Positions 8,294 to 17,508 of a stretch of 64,000 bases of DNA are shown here, piece by piece (positions within the stretch are counted from its first letter, which is position 1; the number at the start of each line of letters is the position of its first letter). Position numbers and translations under genes: made by a program. The notes beneath the pieces are model-generated. The model was not told the DNA's origin, ran no database searches, and saw only the letters and a list, made by a program, of their open reading frames with translations. This DNA comes from Leucobacter sp. cx-42 (GTDB lineage Bacteria > Actinomycetota > Actinomycetes > Actinomycetales > Microbacteriaceae). The stretch lies in assembly GCF_014529985.1 (NCBI RefSeq), contig NZ_JACVMU010000011.1:37103-101102 (forward strand). Reading direction: 5' to 3'.

Positions 8294-9542
8294 TGGGGGT
8301 GTCCTTCAGAGTTTCGGGGTTAGTGTCTTGGGGCGCCGCAGGCCCGGGTGCAGGCGCAGGCGTTGGGGCAACTCCGGGCGAGAGCGGCGCATCAACGGGC
8401 GCAGGCTCGTATGCTGACGCGGCGACCGGCACCTCGCGCACAACGAAGTCGATGCGTTCGCGGCCGTAGCCGTGTTTGTTGAAGCTCCGGACGACCAGCC
8501 ACGCAAAGAGGCCGAGACCGGCGATCTCGCCGATGACAGCGCCAAGGCTGCCACCTTCGGCGACCTGTGCGGTCTCGCCGGTGGTTCCGCTGGCCATGAA
8601 GCCGAAGGCGACGAGATTGTTCACGACGTGGATCGCGATGGCGGCTTCGAGGCCGCCAGTGCGCCAGGCAAGCCAGGCAGCAACCAAGCCCATGAGGCCA
8701 ACCGCGAGCATGCCCCAGATGTCGTAAATGTGCGCCATTGCGAACAGGACCGAAGGCACGAGGACTGCGAGCCACGGGGACTTCACCCAGGAGCCAAACA
8801 CCTGCATGCCAACACCACGGAACACCACTTCTTCAGCTGTCGCCTGAATGGGCACCAGGAGCAGGATGAAGATGCCCGAGAGCAGCGCTGCGTTCAGGCT
8901 GAAGTCAGGGAGCAGGTCTTCGCCAGTTTCGACGAACGAACCCGGGTCAAGCGCGTACGTTGCCGCGATACCAACGATGTTCATCGTGGCAACACCGGCG
9001 ATTGCGAACAGCGTGGTGCGACCGAGCAGGCCCCAGCGGATCCGTCCAGCAACCGACCAAACGCGGCCAGTCGGGCGAATGCCCATGCACAGCATTGCAA
9101 GGATGACAGCGGGCAGCATCGAAGAGATCGCAAGCAGGCTGTACAACACGCTCAGCGGGCGTTGGGTGTCGAGTACGACCTCACCACTCGCGGACTGCAT
9201 GAGGAAGTCGGGGTCAAACGACATAAGCAGCGGCATGAGCGCGAAGCTGATGGCCACGCTGAAGGCAAGGTAGAAGACGCCAGCGAGCAGTACGAGGACG
9301 AGTGGCTTCCACCACTGGAACTTTGCGGCACCGCGATACAGACGGTGGTACTCAAGCGGCTCAGTCTCGACGAGACGTGGCACCGTCACCTGTGCGGGCT
9401 TCGCCCAGGCCCAGGCCTGCGGCACGGTCGAACCGGGCACGCCGGGTTCGCCAGGGGCGGGCTGTCCGGGCACGGACTGCCCGGGTGCAGGCTGCGGCTG
9501 TGCGGCCGGGTCGGGGTCGTTCTGAGGGGCTGAGGAGGTCAT
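8286..9542 (-). CDS. CPBP-family intramembrane metalloprotease
   Basis: About 418 residues. A proline/glutamine-rich cytoplasmic N-terminus of about 75 residues precedes roughly eight membrane spans. The three CPBP (Abi) motifs are present: EEVVFRG (glutamates and arginine), FAMAH, and IHVVNN. These form the metal-dependent active site of Rce1-like proteases. The tail is proline-rich, ending near NPETLKDTPNA. ATG 9542 is chosen over an upstream in-frame start at 9641 because GAAAGG lies just before it and the extension looks like noncoding DNA. It is co-transcribed with the oxidase-like gene. Bacterial CPBP proteins act in peptide maturation or bacteriocin immunity; the target here is unknown. 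Confidence 0.88.
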   Translation of the reverse strand: MTSSAPQNDPDPAAQPQPAPGQSVPGQPAPGEPGVPGSTVPQAWAWAKPAQVTVPRLVETEPLEYHRLYRGAAKFQWWKPLVLVLLAGVFYLAFSVAISFALMPLLMSFDPDFLMQSASGEVVLDTQRPLSVLYSLLAISSMLPAVILAMLCMGIRPTGRVWSVAGRIRWGLLGRTTLFAIAGVATMNIVGIAATYALDPGSFVETGEDLLPDFSLNAALLSGIFILLLVPIQATAEEVVFRGVGMQVFGSWVKSPWLAVLVPSVLFAMAHIYDIWGMLAVGLMGLVAAWLAWRTGGLEAAIAIHVVNNLVAFGFMASGTTGETAQVAEGGSLGAVIGEIAGLGLFAWLVVRSFNKHGYGRERIDFVVREVPVAASAYEPAPVDAPLSPGVAPTPAPAPGPAAPQDTNPETLKDTPNA

Positions 9543-9618
9543 GCTTGGCCTTTCAATGCGCTCAGTGACCGCGGCAGGGATCTGAGCTGGAGTGGTGCGG
9601 AGCCCCGGGCCGAAGCCC

Positions 9619-9665
9619 GAAACGGGCGGGGCGGAGAACAACCTGAGTTGTGCCCCGCCCCGTTT
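9619..9665 (-). terminator. Terminator of glyS
   Basis: AAACGGGCGGGGC pairs with GCCCCGCCCCGTTT around about 19 bases. It starts just after the glyS stop codon on the minus strand. Confidence 0.8.
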
Positions 9666-9670
9666 CAGCG

Positions 9671-11056
9671 TTATGCGCCGCGAAGACGCTCTGCGAGGAA
9701 GCCGTAGAGCTCTGCGCGCGGCACGCGCGTCTGCTCCATGGTGTCGCGCTCGCGGATCGTCACTGCGTCGTCATCGAGCGAGTCGAAGTCGACGGTGACA
9801 CAGAACGGGGTACCGATCTCGTCCTGGCGACGGTAGCGGCGGCCGATTGCGCCTGCATCGTCGAAGTCGATGTTCCAGTCCTGGCGCAGGTCTGCAGCGA
9901 TCTCGCGCGCGAGCGGCGAAAGCTTTTCGTTGCGGCTGAGGGGAAGAACAGCAACCTTGATGGGCGCGAGACGCGGGTCGAGGCCAAGCACGGTGCGCTT
10001 GTCGGTGCCGCCCTTCGCGTTCGGCACCTCCTCTTCGCGGTACGCGTCAACGAGGAACGCCATGAGCGAGCGGGTGAGACCAGCCGCGGGCTCGATCACG
10101 TACGGGGTGTAGCGCTCGTCCTTGTTCTGGTCGAAGAAGCTGAGCTCCTTGCCCGAGTGCTTCGAGTGAGTCGACAGGTCGAAGTCGGTGCGGTTCGCGA
10201 TGCCCTCGAGCTCGCCCCACTCGCTGCCCTGGAAGCCGAAGCGGTACTCGATGTCAGCGGTGCGCTTCGAGTAGTGCGACAGCTTTTCCTTGGGGTGATC
10301 GTAGAAGCGCAGGTTGTCTGCGTCGATGCCGAGATCGACGTACCAGTTCCAACGCTCGTTCATCCAGTATTCCTGCCACTCTTCGTCAGTGCCGGGCTCG
10401 ACGAAGAATTCCATCTCCATCTGCTCGAACTCACGGGTGCGGAAGATGAAGTTACCTGGCGTGATCTCGTTGCGGAAGCTCTTACCGATCTGGCCGATGC
10501 CGAAGGGCGGCTTCATGCGCGCTGCCTGCAGCACGTTTGCGAAGTTCACGAAGATGCCCTGAGCGGTCTCGGGGCGGAGGTAGTGCATGCCAGCCTCGTC
10601 GTCGACGGGGCCGAGGTAGGTCTTGAGCAGACCCGAGAATGCGCGCGGCTCGGTCCACTGACCGCGGGTGCCACAGTTTGCACAGACGATGTCTGCCATG
10701 CCGTTTTCGGGTGCGCGACCCTTCTTCTCTTCGAATGCCTCGAGGAGGTGGTCTTCGCGCTGACGCTTGTGGCAGCTCAGGCACTCAACGAGGGGGTCAC
10801 TGAAGACCTCGACGTGGCCCGATGCTTCCCAGACCTGCTTGGGAAGAATGATGCTCGAATCAATGCCGACGACGTCGTCGCGCTTCTGCACCATCGACTT
10901 CCACCACTGGCGCTTGATGTTTTCCTTCAGCGCGGTGCCGAGGGGGCCGTAGTCCCATGCAGAGCGCGAACCACCGTAGATTTCACCTGCCTGGAAGACG
11001 AAACCGCGGTGGCGGGCAAGTGCGATGACTTTGTCGAGACGGGACTGTTCAGCCAT
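9671..11056 (-). CDS. glyS: Glycine--tRNA ligase (single-chain, dimeric type)
   Basis: 461 residues from ATG 11056. Class II synthetase motifs are clear: [22 protein letters not shown] near the start, a zinc-ribbon-like SCHKRQ...CANCG insertion, [30 protein letters not shown] and [15 protein letters not shown], with a C-terminal anticodon-binding domain ([19 protein letters not shown]). It charges tRNA-Gly with glycine. An upstream in-frame start at 11122 only adds unlikely residues. It ends in a strong terminator, so it is monocistronic. Confidence 0.97.
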   Translation of the reverse strand: MAEQSRLDKVIALARHRGFVFQAGEIYGGSRSAWDYGPLGTALKENIKRQWWKSMVQKRDDVVGIDSSIILPKQVWEASGHVEVFSDPLVECLSCHKRQREDHLLEAFEEKKGRAPENGMADIVCANCGTRGQWTEPRAFSGLLKTYLGPVDDEAGMHYLRPETAQGIFVNFANVLQAARMKPPFGIGQIGKSFRNEITPGNFIFRTREFEQMEMEFFVEPGTDEEWQEYWMNERWNWYVDLGIDADNLRFYDHPKEKLSHYSKRTADIEYRFGFQGSEWGELEGIANRTDFDLSTHSKHSGKELSFFDQNKDERYTPYVIEPAAGLTRSLMAFLVDAYREEEVPNAKGGTDKRTVLGLDPRLAPIKVAVLPLSRNEKLSPLAREIAADLRQDWNIDFDDAGAIGRRYRRQDEIGTPFCVTVDFDSLDDDAVTIRERDTMEQTRVPRAELYGFLAERLRGA

Positions 11057-11182
11057 GTGAATATCACTCCAAGGGGCAAGCGGGGATCTTGGTCCAGCGT
11101 GCTGATGCACGCACACCCTCAAGCCTACTCTCTTGCCTCTGCGAGCGGGCCGGACTATGGAATTTGGGGCGGTTGTGTCTCG

Positions 11183-12148
11183 TTATGGCACGAGAATGAC
11201 CTTGCCCGTCGTGCCGCGACCTGCGAGTGCGCGGTGTGCTTCAGCTGCATCGGCCAGGGCAAACCGTTCCCCGATGCGTACGCGTAGCGTGCCGGCAGCG
11301 ACGGCCTCGAAGAGTTCGCGGTAGCGCCAGGCACGTTCTTCGGCTGTCAGCATGAAGTGCCCCAGCGTTGGCCGGCTGACGCGAAGTGAACCGCCAGCGT
11401 TCAACCGTTGCAGGTCGAACGGCGGGACCTGACCGCTCGCGCCGCCGAAGAGCACGAGGTCGCCGCGCACGCGCAGCGATGCGAGGGATCCGTCGAACGT
11501 GTCGAGGCCAACGCCGTCGTAGGCAACAGCAACGCCAACGCCGTTGGTGATCTCGCGCACGCGCTCAGCAAAGCCTTCGTACGGCAGCGCATGTTCAGCG
11601 CCAGCGTCCCGGCACAGTGCACGCTTCTCATCTGTCGAGGCGGTCACAATGACCCGGACGCCGTGGGCGACGAGGAGCTGGGTGAGCAGCTGGCCAACAC
11701 CCCCGGCACCAGCGTGCACGAGCACCCACTCCCCCGGCTGCGGAGTAGCAACCGAGAACGCGAGATAGTGCGCGGTGCAGCCTTGCAGTGGCAGTGCGCC
11801 AGCAACGTCGAGCTCAATGCCCGCGGGCACGGTGACCGCCTGAGCTGCTTCGACAACAAACTGTTCAGCATAGGTGCCACGGGCTGCGGCCGTCGCGATG
11901 TGATCACCTGGCGCAAAGTCAGTAATGCCCTCACCAACCGCGAGCACCGTGCCGGCAGCCTCAGAGCCAGGAATGTACGGCAGCTCCATCGCGTAGACAC
12001 CACCGCGCTGGTAGATCTCAATGAAGTTGACGCCAACCGCTGCCGTCTCCACAAGCAGCTCGCCTGGACCCGGGACGGGAGCTGGCGCTGCCTGCGCAAC
12101 GAGCACCTCGGGACCACCGGTCTGTTCAACAACAATTGCCTGCATCAT
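11183..12148 (-). CDS. NADPH:quinone oxidoreductase, zinc-free MDR family
   Basis: 321 residues. The N-terminus QAIVVEQTGGPEVL and the EIYQRGGVYAMELPYIPGSEAAG segment are typical of QOR (quinone oxidoreductase 1) enzymes. The Rossmann segment VLVHAGAGGVGQLLTQLL supplies NADPH binding. No structural or catalytic zinc ligands are present, as expected for QOR. It is the last gene of an apparent operon with the two 2-hydroxyacid dehydrogenases (24 bp gap), suggesting a shared role in carbonyl or keto-acid redox balance. Start codons at 12148 and 12145 are both possible. Confidence 0.9.
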   Translation of the reverse strand: MMQAIVVEQTGGPEVLVAQAAPAPVPGPGELLVETAAVGVNFIEIYQRGGVYAMELPYIPGSEAAGTVLAVGEGITDFAPGDHIATAAARGTYAEQFVVEAAQAVTVPAGIELDVAGALPLQGCTAHYLAFSVATPQPGEWVLVHAGAGGVGQLLTQLLVAHGVRVIVTASTDEKRALCRDAGAEHALPYEGFAERVREITNGVGVAVAYDGVGLDTFDGSLASLRVRGDLVLFGGASGQVPPFDLQRLNAGGSLRVSRPTLGHFMLTAEERAWRYRELFEAVAAGTLRVRIGERFALADAAEAHRALAGRGTTGKVILVP

Positions 12149-12172
12149 CTCACCCCTTGATTCGTCGTTTAC

Positions 12173-13114
12173 TTACACCGTGACGAGGTTCTCGTACGGC
12201 TCGCCCGCGCGCAGATGCTCGACCTGGCGCAGGACAAGCGCGCGCATGCGCGGCAGCATCGAACTCGCGCCACCACCGACGTGCGGCACCACAATGGTGC
12301 CGGGCGTACGCCACAGCGGATGACCAGCCGGCAACGGCTCAGGGTCAGTCACATCAAGCGCCGCACGAATACGACCGGTCGACAGCTCAGCTACGAGCGC
12401 GTCGGTGTCGATGACCGCGCCGCGCGCGACGTTCACCACGAGCGCGCCATCGGGCAATGCGGCGAGCGCAGCAGCATCGAGGAGGTGCCTGGTCTGTTCG
12501 GTGAGCGGCGTGATGAGCACGACCACGTCGGCCAGCGCGAGCTGCGCGTGGAGCTCATCGAAGCCGTGAACGTGTACATCACTCCCAGCGAGGTTCTGCT
12601 CGGTACGAGCGGTGCGCGCAAGGCGCGCAATCTCCACTTCAAAGCCAGCGAGACGAGACTCGATCGCCTTACCGATGCCGCCGTACCCCACGATGAGCAC
12701 GCGACGGTCAGCGAGGCTCGGCATGGGCGCGTATTCCCAGCGCTCTTCGTCGGCAGCACGAATGAAGTCGGGCAGACCACGCTGAGACGCGAGCATGAGC
12801 GCAACCGCGAGCTCGGCAGTCGAGGTGTCATGCACCCCTGACGCATTCGCAACGAGCTGGCCCGGCGTCAGGTGCTGGCCGACGCCTTCGTACCCGTTCA
12901 TTTGGAGTTGCACGAGCCCGACCTCGCACCCCGCGAGGCGCTCGAGTCGACGGTTCGAGCCGCGGTACGGCGGCACGACGATGTCGATCTGGTCGCGCGG
13001 CGCTGGGCCGTCGCAGTCCCATGCGATCAGGTCGATGCCGGGTGTGCCCGCAAGGGCCTCGTGTAGCTCCCCGCTCGGCACGGAGACTGCGATGTTGCGC
13101 TCGTTCGTGTTCAT
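12173..13114 (-). CDS. D-isomer-specific 2-hydroxyacid dehydrogenase, copy 1
   Basis: 313 residues. NAD-binding motif VLIVGYGGIGKAIESRLAGF lies at about 140-160; the catalytic arginine is in VNVARGAVIDTDAL, the glutamate in DVTDPEPLPAGHPLW and the histidine in VVPHVGGGAS. The enzyme interconverts 2-keto acids and D-2-hydroxy acids. It is closely related to its neighbour at 13180-14124 and shares the same motif spacing, so the pair arose by tandem duplication. It is transcribed between that copy and the quinone oxidoreductase. The substrate is unknown. Confidence 0.92.
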   Translation of the reverse strand: MNTNERNIAVSVPSGELHEALAGTPGIDLIAWDCDGPAPRDQIDIVVPPYRGSNRRLERLAGCEVGLVQLQMNGYEGVGQHLTPGQLVANASGVHDTSTAELAVALMLASQRGLPDFIRAADEERWEYAPMPSLADRRVLIVGYGGIGKAIESRLAGFEVEIARLARTARTEQNLAGSDVHVHGFDELHAQLALADVVVLITPLTEQTRHLLDAAALAALPDGALVVNVARGAVIDTDALVAELSTGRIRAALDVTDPEPLPAGHPLWRTPGTIVVPHVGGGASSMLPRMRALVLRQVEHLRAGEPYENLVTV

Positions 13115-13179
13115 GAAGTCATTCTCCTTGCACCCACCGACATTCGAAGTTTGGCCGCGGAAATCCGCGGAAGATCCGC

Positions 13180-14124
13180 CTAGGCGCCAGGCCCAAGTAC
13201 GACGTTCTCTGGCGTCTCACCGGCCTGCAACGCCGCGATCTGACGGCGGATCAGCGCCGCCATCCGCGGCAGCAGCGCGTCTGAATCGGCGCCCGCGTGC
13301 GGGGTGATCAGCACGTTTGGGGCGCTCCACAGTGGGTGATCCGCGGGCAACGGCTCGGGGTCGGTGACGTCGAGGGCTGCCCGGATCCGCGCCCCTGACA
13401 GCTCCGCCACGAGCGCGTCAGTGTCGACCACGCCACCGCGCGCGATGTTCACGAGAAGGGAGTTGTCTGGCAGTGCGGCGAGCGCTGCGGCATCGATGAG
13501 GTGTTGAGTCTGTGCGGTGAGGGGCACCACGAGGATCACGACGTCACTCACGGCGAGCTGCGCGTGCAGATCGGCGAAGCCGAGCACTTCGACCTCTGTT
13601 CCTGCCAGGTTGCGCTCGGTGCGCGCGGATCGTGCCATGCGCGTGATCTCTGCCTCGAAGCCAGCCAGTCGCGCCTCGATGGCCTTGCCGACGCCGCCGT
13701 AACCGACGATGAGCACGCGCTTGGCGCACAGGCTCGGGAAGAATTCGGTTTCCCACGCGTGCCGATCCGCGGCCCGAATGTAGCGGGGAAGCCCGCGCTG
13801 CGCTGCGAGCGTGAGTGCGACCGCGAGTTCTGCAGTGGGTCCGTCGTGAACGCCAGATGCGTTCGCTAGCGGGATACCCTCGGGAAGATACTGTGGGACA
13901 TCGTCGTAGCCAATCCACTGCCACTGCACGAGCCGAGGATTCACCTCAGCCAACCGCGCAAGCCCCTCGTGATAACCAAAGTTGCTCGCCACGACGAGAT
14001 CGATGTGGGTTTCGGGCGCAGGCCCGGTGAGATCCCAATCTACGAACCGAACGTTGCGCGGATCGCCGATGGCCTCGCGCAGCCCCGGGTCCTGCGGCAG
14101 TGCAACAACAAGAGGTTCTGTCAT
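13180..14124 (-). CDS. D-isomer-specific 2-hydroxyacid dehydrogenase, copy 2
   Basis: 314 residues, the first gene of the operon. The same catalytic set as copy 1 is visible: VLIVGYGGVGKAIEARLAGF, VNIARGGVVDTDAL, DVTDPEPLPADHPLW and LITPHAGADSD. The N-terminal substrate domains differ more between the copies than the NAD domains, which suggests diverging substrates. It is divergent from the alpha/beta hydrolase gene with about 100 bp between the starts. Confidence 0.92.
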   Translation of the reverse strand: MTEPLVVALPQDPGLREAIGDPRNVRFVDWDLTGPAPETHIDLVVASNFGYHEGLARLAEVNPRLVQWQWIGYDDVPQYLPEGIPLANASGVHDGPTAELAVALTLAAQRGLPRYIRAADRHAWETEFFPSLCAKRVLIVGYGGVGKAIEARLAGFEAEITRMARSARTERNLAGTEVEVLGFADLHAQLAVSDVVILVVPLTAQTQHLIDAAALAALPDNSLLVNIARGGVVDTDALVAELSGARIRAALDVTDPEPLPADHPLWSAPNVLITPHAGADSDALLPRMAALIRRQIAALQAGETPENVVLGPGA

Positions 14125-14225
14125 GCCACCGAGTGTAGCGACGGGTGCGCAATGTCAGTGGTCCCGTCTACCATCGAATTACCCGGCGCACCGACCGCCA
14201 GCCAGCGAAAGACAATGAGGCCGCA

Positions 14226-15116
14226 ATGACCGCAAGCACGAACCACGTGAGTTTCCAGTCCGTGAACTACGTCGACGAGCACGGTGTCGAAATCGCGGCA
14301 TACTCCTGGCTGCCAGACAGCACCGTCAACGACGGTGAGCTGGTTGGCGCCGTGCAGATCGCGCACGGCATCGGCGAGCACGCGCGCCGCTACGACCACT
14401 TCGCGCGCCGCCTCGCCCTCGCAGGGTTCGCGGTCTACGCCGACGACCACCGCGGTCACGGTGAGACCGGGCGCAAGCAGCACGGTGGCGATCTCTCGTT
14501 CCTCGGCAAGCTCGGCCCCGGTGGCCTGCGCGCGACCGAAGCGGCGATCGTGCAGTTCACCGGTATTATTCGCGAGCAGCACCCGGGCCTCCCCGTCGTG
14601 ATGTTCGGTCACTCGTGGGGCTCACTGATGACGCAGCGCATCTTGAACGAGCATCCGCGGCTGTGGGACGCGGTCGTGCTGAGCGGTTCTGCGCTGCGCA
14701 GCCTCCGGTACATGGAGTCGGGCGACCTCAACGCACGCTGGGCCGGAGAGGGTGCGAACGGCTTTGAGTGGCTCAGCCGTAACCCCGAGACCGCAGCGAA
14801 GTTCATCGCTGACGAGCTCTGCTTCTCAGCCGACATCATCAAACTGTTCGGCGTTGCTGACGGCCTGCGCCTCTTCGGCAAGCCGAGCCACGGCCTCGCT
14901 CCCGACGTTCCGCTGCTCCTCGTTGCTGGCGATGACGACCCGCTCAGCCGCGGTGACGGGCTGAGCCGCCTTGCAGACCTCTACCGCCAGCGTGGGGTGC
15001 GCGACGTGACGCTGCGAGAGTACCCGGGTGCGCGCCACGAAATCCTCAACGAAACCAACGCTGACGAGGTCGAGACCGAGGTCATTACCTGGATTCTCGA
15101 GCGCGTCGCCGAGTAG
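14226..15116 (+). CDS. Alpha/beta hydrolase (monoacylglycerol lipase-like)
   Basis: 296 residues. The nucleophile elbow GHSWGS is at about residue 135, with a preceding QIAHGIGEHARRYDHFA oxyanion segment typical of serine aminopeptidase S33 / monoacylglycerol lipases. The likely acid is in AGDDDPLSRG and the histidine in PGARHEILNE. No signal peptide is seen, so it is probably cytoplasmic. It lies 18 bp upstream of the lipoate ligase gene, so they probably share a transcript. Confidence 0.9.
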   Translation: MTASTNHVSFQSVNYVDEHGVEIAAYSWLPDSTVNDGELVGAVQIAHGIGEHARRYDHFARRLALAGFAVYADDHRGHGETGRKQHGGDLSFLGKLGPGGLRATEAAIVQFTGIIREQHPGLPVVMFGHSWGSLMTQRILNEHPRLWDAVVLSGSALRSLRYMESGDLNARWAGEGANGFEWLSRNPETAAKFIADELCFSADIIKLFGVADGLRLFGKPSHGLAPDVPLLLVAGDDDPLSRGDGLSRLADLYRQRGVRDVTLREYPGARHEILNETNADEVETEVITWILERVAE

Positions 15117-15134
15117 AAGGCGTACCCTGAAGTC

Positions 15135-16190
15135 ATGAATGTACACGGCGAATACAAGGTCCCTGGCGGCAAGCTAGTCGTCGTCGATTTCACGATCGTC
15201 GACGAGAAGATCGCAGACTTCAGCCTGTCTGGCGACTTCTTCCTGGAGCCCGATGACGCGCTCCTCGATATCAACGCAGCGATCAACGGGCTCAGCCCGA
15301 ACAGCACGATCGAGGCGTTCGGTGACGCGATTCGCGCGGCACTCCCCTCCGAGGTGCACCTGCTCGGGTTCACCCCCGACTCGGTTGGCGTCGCGATCCG
15401 CCGCGCCATCACCGGCGCAGCGCACTGGCGCGACTACGACTGGCAGATCATCCACGAGCGCGCAGTCGCGCCCGTACTCAACGCAGCCCTCGACGAGGTG
15501 CTCACCACCGCTGTCGGCGAAGGGCTTCGCGGCCCCACGCTCCGTATCTGGGAGTGGGACCGCCCCGCGGTCTTCATTGGCAGCTTCCAGTCGGTGCAGA
15601 ACGAGGTCGACGAAGAACAGCTGAACGCCCGCGGCGCGCAGCTCGTTCGCCGCATCTCCGGCGGCGGCGCAATGTACATGGAGCCAGAGGCGTGCATCAC
15701 GTACGCGCTGTACGTTCCCGGCGAGCTCGTGCGCGGCATGAGCTTCGCTGACTCGTACGCGTTCCTCGACGAGTGGGTACTCGAAGCGCTCCACTCGCTC
15801 GGCATCGATGCGGTGTACAAGCCGCTCAACGACATCACGAGCCCGCAGGGCAAGATCGGCGGCGCAGCGCAGAAGCGCATCGCTTCCGGCGCCGTCCTGC
15901 ACCACGTGACGATGGCCTACGACATGGACCCGGTCGCGATGACCGAGGTGCTGCGCATCGGCCGCGAGAAGCTCTCCGACAAAGGCACCGCAAGCGCGCA
16001 GAAGCGAGTCGATCCGCTGCGCAGCCAGACCGGTCTCTCACGCGAAGAGATCGTCGAGCGACTGGTGGAGGTCTTCATTCGTCGTCACGGTGGCACGCAG
16101 AGCGAGGTCACCGAGGGCGAGTGGGACGCGGCAGAACAGCTCGTCGAGAAGAAGTTCTTGACCGAAGACTGGATCCGCCGGGTGCCCTAA
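15135..16190 (+). CDS. lplA: Lipoate--protein ligase A with N-terminal accessory domain
   Basis: 351 residues. Residues about 95-340 form the biotin/lipoate ligase domain, with RRISGGGAMY, and NDITSPQGKIGGAAQKR carrying the catalytic lysine. Residues 1-85 (VVDFTIVDEKIADFSLSGDFFLEPDDAL) resemble the small LplA C-terminal/LplB domain, here placed in front of the catalytic domain rather than behind it. The enzyme activates lipoate with ATP and attaches it to E2 or GcvH lysines. The gene is 18 bp after the hydrolase gene, on the same strand. Confidence 0.9.
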   Translation: MNVHGEYKVPGGKLVVVDFTIVDEKIADFSLSGDFFLEPDDALLDINAAINGLSPNSTIEAFGDAIRAALPSEVHLLGFTPDSVGVAIRRAITGAAHWRDYDWQIIHERAVAPVLNAALDEVLTTAVGEGLRGPTLRIWEWDRPAVFIGSFQSVQNEVDEEQLNARGAQLVRRISGGGAMYMEPEACITYALYVPGELVRGMSFADSYAFLDEWVLEALHSLGIDAVYKPLNDITSPQGKIGGAAQKRIASGAVLHHVTMAYDMDPVAMTEVLRIGREKLSDKGTASAQKRVDPLRSQTGLSREEIVERLVEVFIRRHGGTQSEVTEGEWDAAEQLVEKKFLTEDWIRRVP

Positions 16191-16251
16191 GCCCGGCGAC
16201 GTCGCCCGTCATCACCGCGTCCGCCCAGCCACTCGACCGTAACCTGGAACT

Positions 16252-17496
16252 GTGCCTCAGAACACCTCTCGAACACGCAAGCTGCTCACCCGCGGGATCC
16301 CCGTCATCGTCGTACTCGCCGCCGGCGCCTACGTCGCCACGTGCGCCCTCGCGCCGCTCGACACCCCCACGCTCAAGGTCTCAATGGACCTTGAGCAGGA
16401 GACCACCGTCGATCCGCAAACGGCGCAAGATCTCGTGAACAGCTACAGCGCACCGACCGCGGTGAGCTGGTCTGACGGCACCACCTGGGTCAACGATGAC
16501 ACCGTTCGTCCACTCGCGAGCGTGTCCAAGCTCGTCACCGTGCTCGTGAGCCTCGAGAAGCAGCCGCTCGCCAGCGGCGAAGACGGCCCGATCCACGTGT
16601 GGTCTGAGGCAGACGTGGCCCAGCAAGACATCTACCGTCTCGACGACGGCATCCTCTACGAGACCCCCATCGGCACCGAGGTCACCACCCGCCAGATGCT
16701 CGAGCTCTCGCTCATCATGTCAGCCAACGACTACGCCTACGCCTACGCGATGTCAGTGTTTGGCAGCCAGGATGCGTTCCTCGCAGCCGTCGATGAGTGG
16801 AAGACCACGCACGGCCTCGATTCACTCACGTTCGTCGAGCCGACCGGCATGGACGCACGCAATGCGGCAGCCCCCACCGACATCATGAAGATCGGCTGGC
16901 TGGCGGCAGCAAACCCGACCATCACCGAGATCACGAGCATGCCGACCGCGACCATGCCGTGGAGCGACAAGACCGTCGAATCCACAAACTGGCTGCTCGG
17001 CGACGTCGCAGGCACGTTCGGCCTCAAGACCGGCTTCATCGAAGAGGTCGGCTACAACTTCGTCGTCGGCCAGCACGTCGACGTGAACGGCCGACCGCTC
17101 ACGCAGCTCACCGTCATGCTCGCCCGCGACAGCGAAGAAGAGCGCGCCGACCAGGCGACCGACCTTGCCGCCTCGTTGCAAGCGCTCCCCCAGCAGGTCG
17201 ACCTCCTCACCGAGGGCACGAGCGTGGCCACGATGACCGGAGTCACCGGTGCATCAGCCTCCGTGAAGGTCGGCGGATCAGCGCAAGCCACCCTCGTGCC
17301 AGGCGAATCCGCGATCGTGACGGTCGACTGGCAGCAGCCAAAGGACGGCACCAAAGGCACCGTCGGCACCGCGACCGTCACGAGCCCCGAGGGCACCATC
17401 GAGGTACCGCTCGAGCTCACGAAGACGATTCCCGGTCCCGACCTGCTGTGGCGCCTCAGCCACCCCGGCGAGGTGATTGGCGCGTTCTTCGGCTAG
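16252..17496 (+). CDS. D-alanyl-D-alanine carboxypeptidase (peptidase S11, PBP5-like)
   Basis: 414 residues, starting with GTG. An N-terminal membrane segment or signal (IPVIVVLAAGAYVATCALAP, about 16-35) directs export. The penicillin-binding triad is complete: SVSK (Ser90, Lys93), SAN in IMSANDYAYAYA (about 163) and KTG in LKTGFIEEVGYN (about 263). It trims the terminal D-Ala from peptidoglycan stem peptides. The C-terminal 130 residues form a beta-rich domain that ends in a hydrophobic tail, RLSHPGEVIGAFFG. It is convergent with the MocR gene, 12 bp away. Confidence 0.92.
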   Translation: MPQNTSRTRKLLTRGIPVIVVLAAGAYVATCALAPLDTPTLKVSMDLEQETTVDPQTAQDLVNSYSAPTAVSWSDGTTWVNDDTVRPLASVSKLVTVLVSLEKQPLASGEDGPIHVWSEADVAQQDIYRLDDGILYETPIGTEVTTRQMLELSLIMSANDYAYAYAMSVFGSQDAFLAAVDEWKTTHGLDSLTFVEPTGMDARNAAAPTDIMKIGWLAAANPTITEITSMPTATMPWSDKTVESTNWLLGDVAGTFGLKTGFIEEVGYNFVVGQHVDVNGRPLTQLTVMLARDSEEERADQATDLAASLQALPQQVDLLTEGTSVATMTGVTGASASVKVGGSAQATLVPGESAIVTVDWQQPKDGTKGTVGTATVTSPEGTIEVPLELTKTIPGPDLLWRLSHPGEVIGAFFG

Positions 17497-17508
17497 GCAG
17501 CCACTCGA

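Noticed and set aside
9650..11287. 545-codon plus-strand frame
   Set aside because: It is antisense to glyS, which is certain from synthetase motifs.
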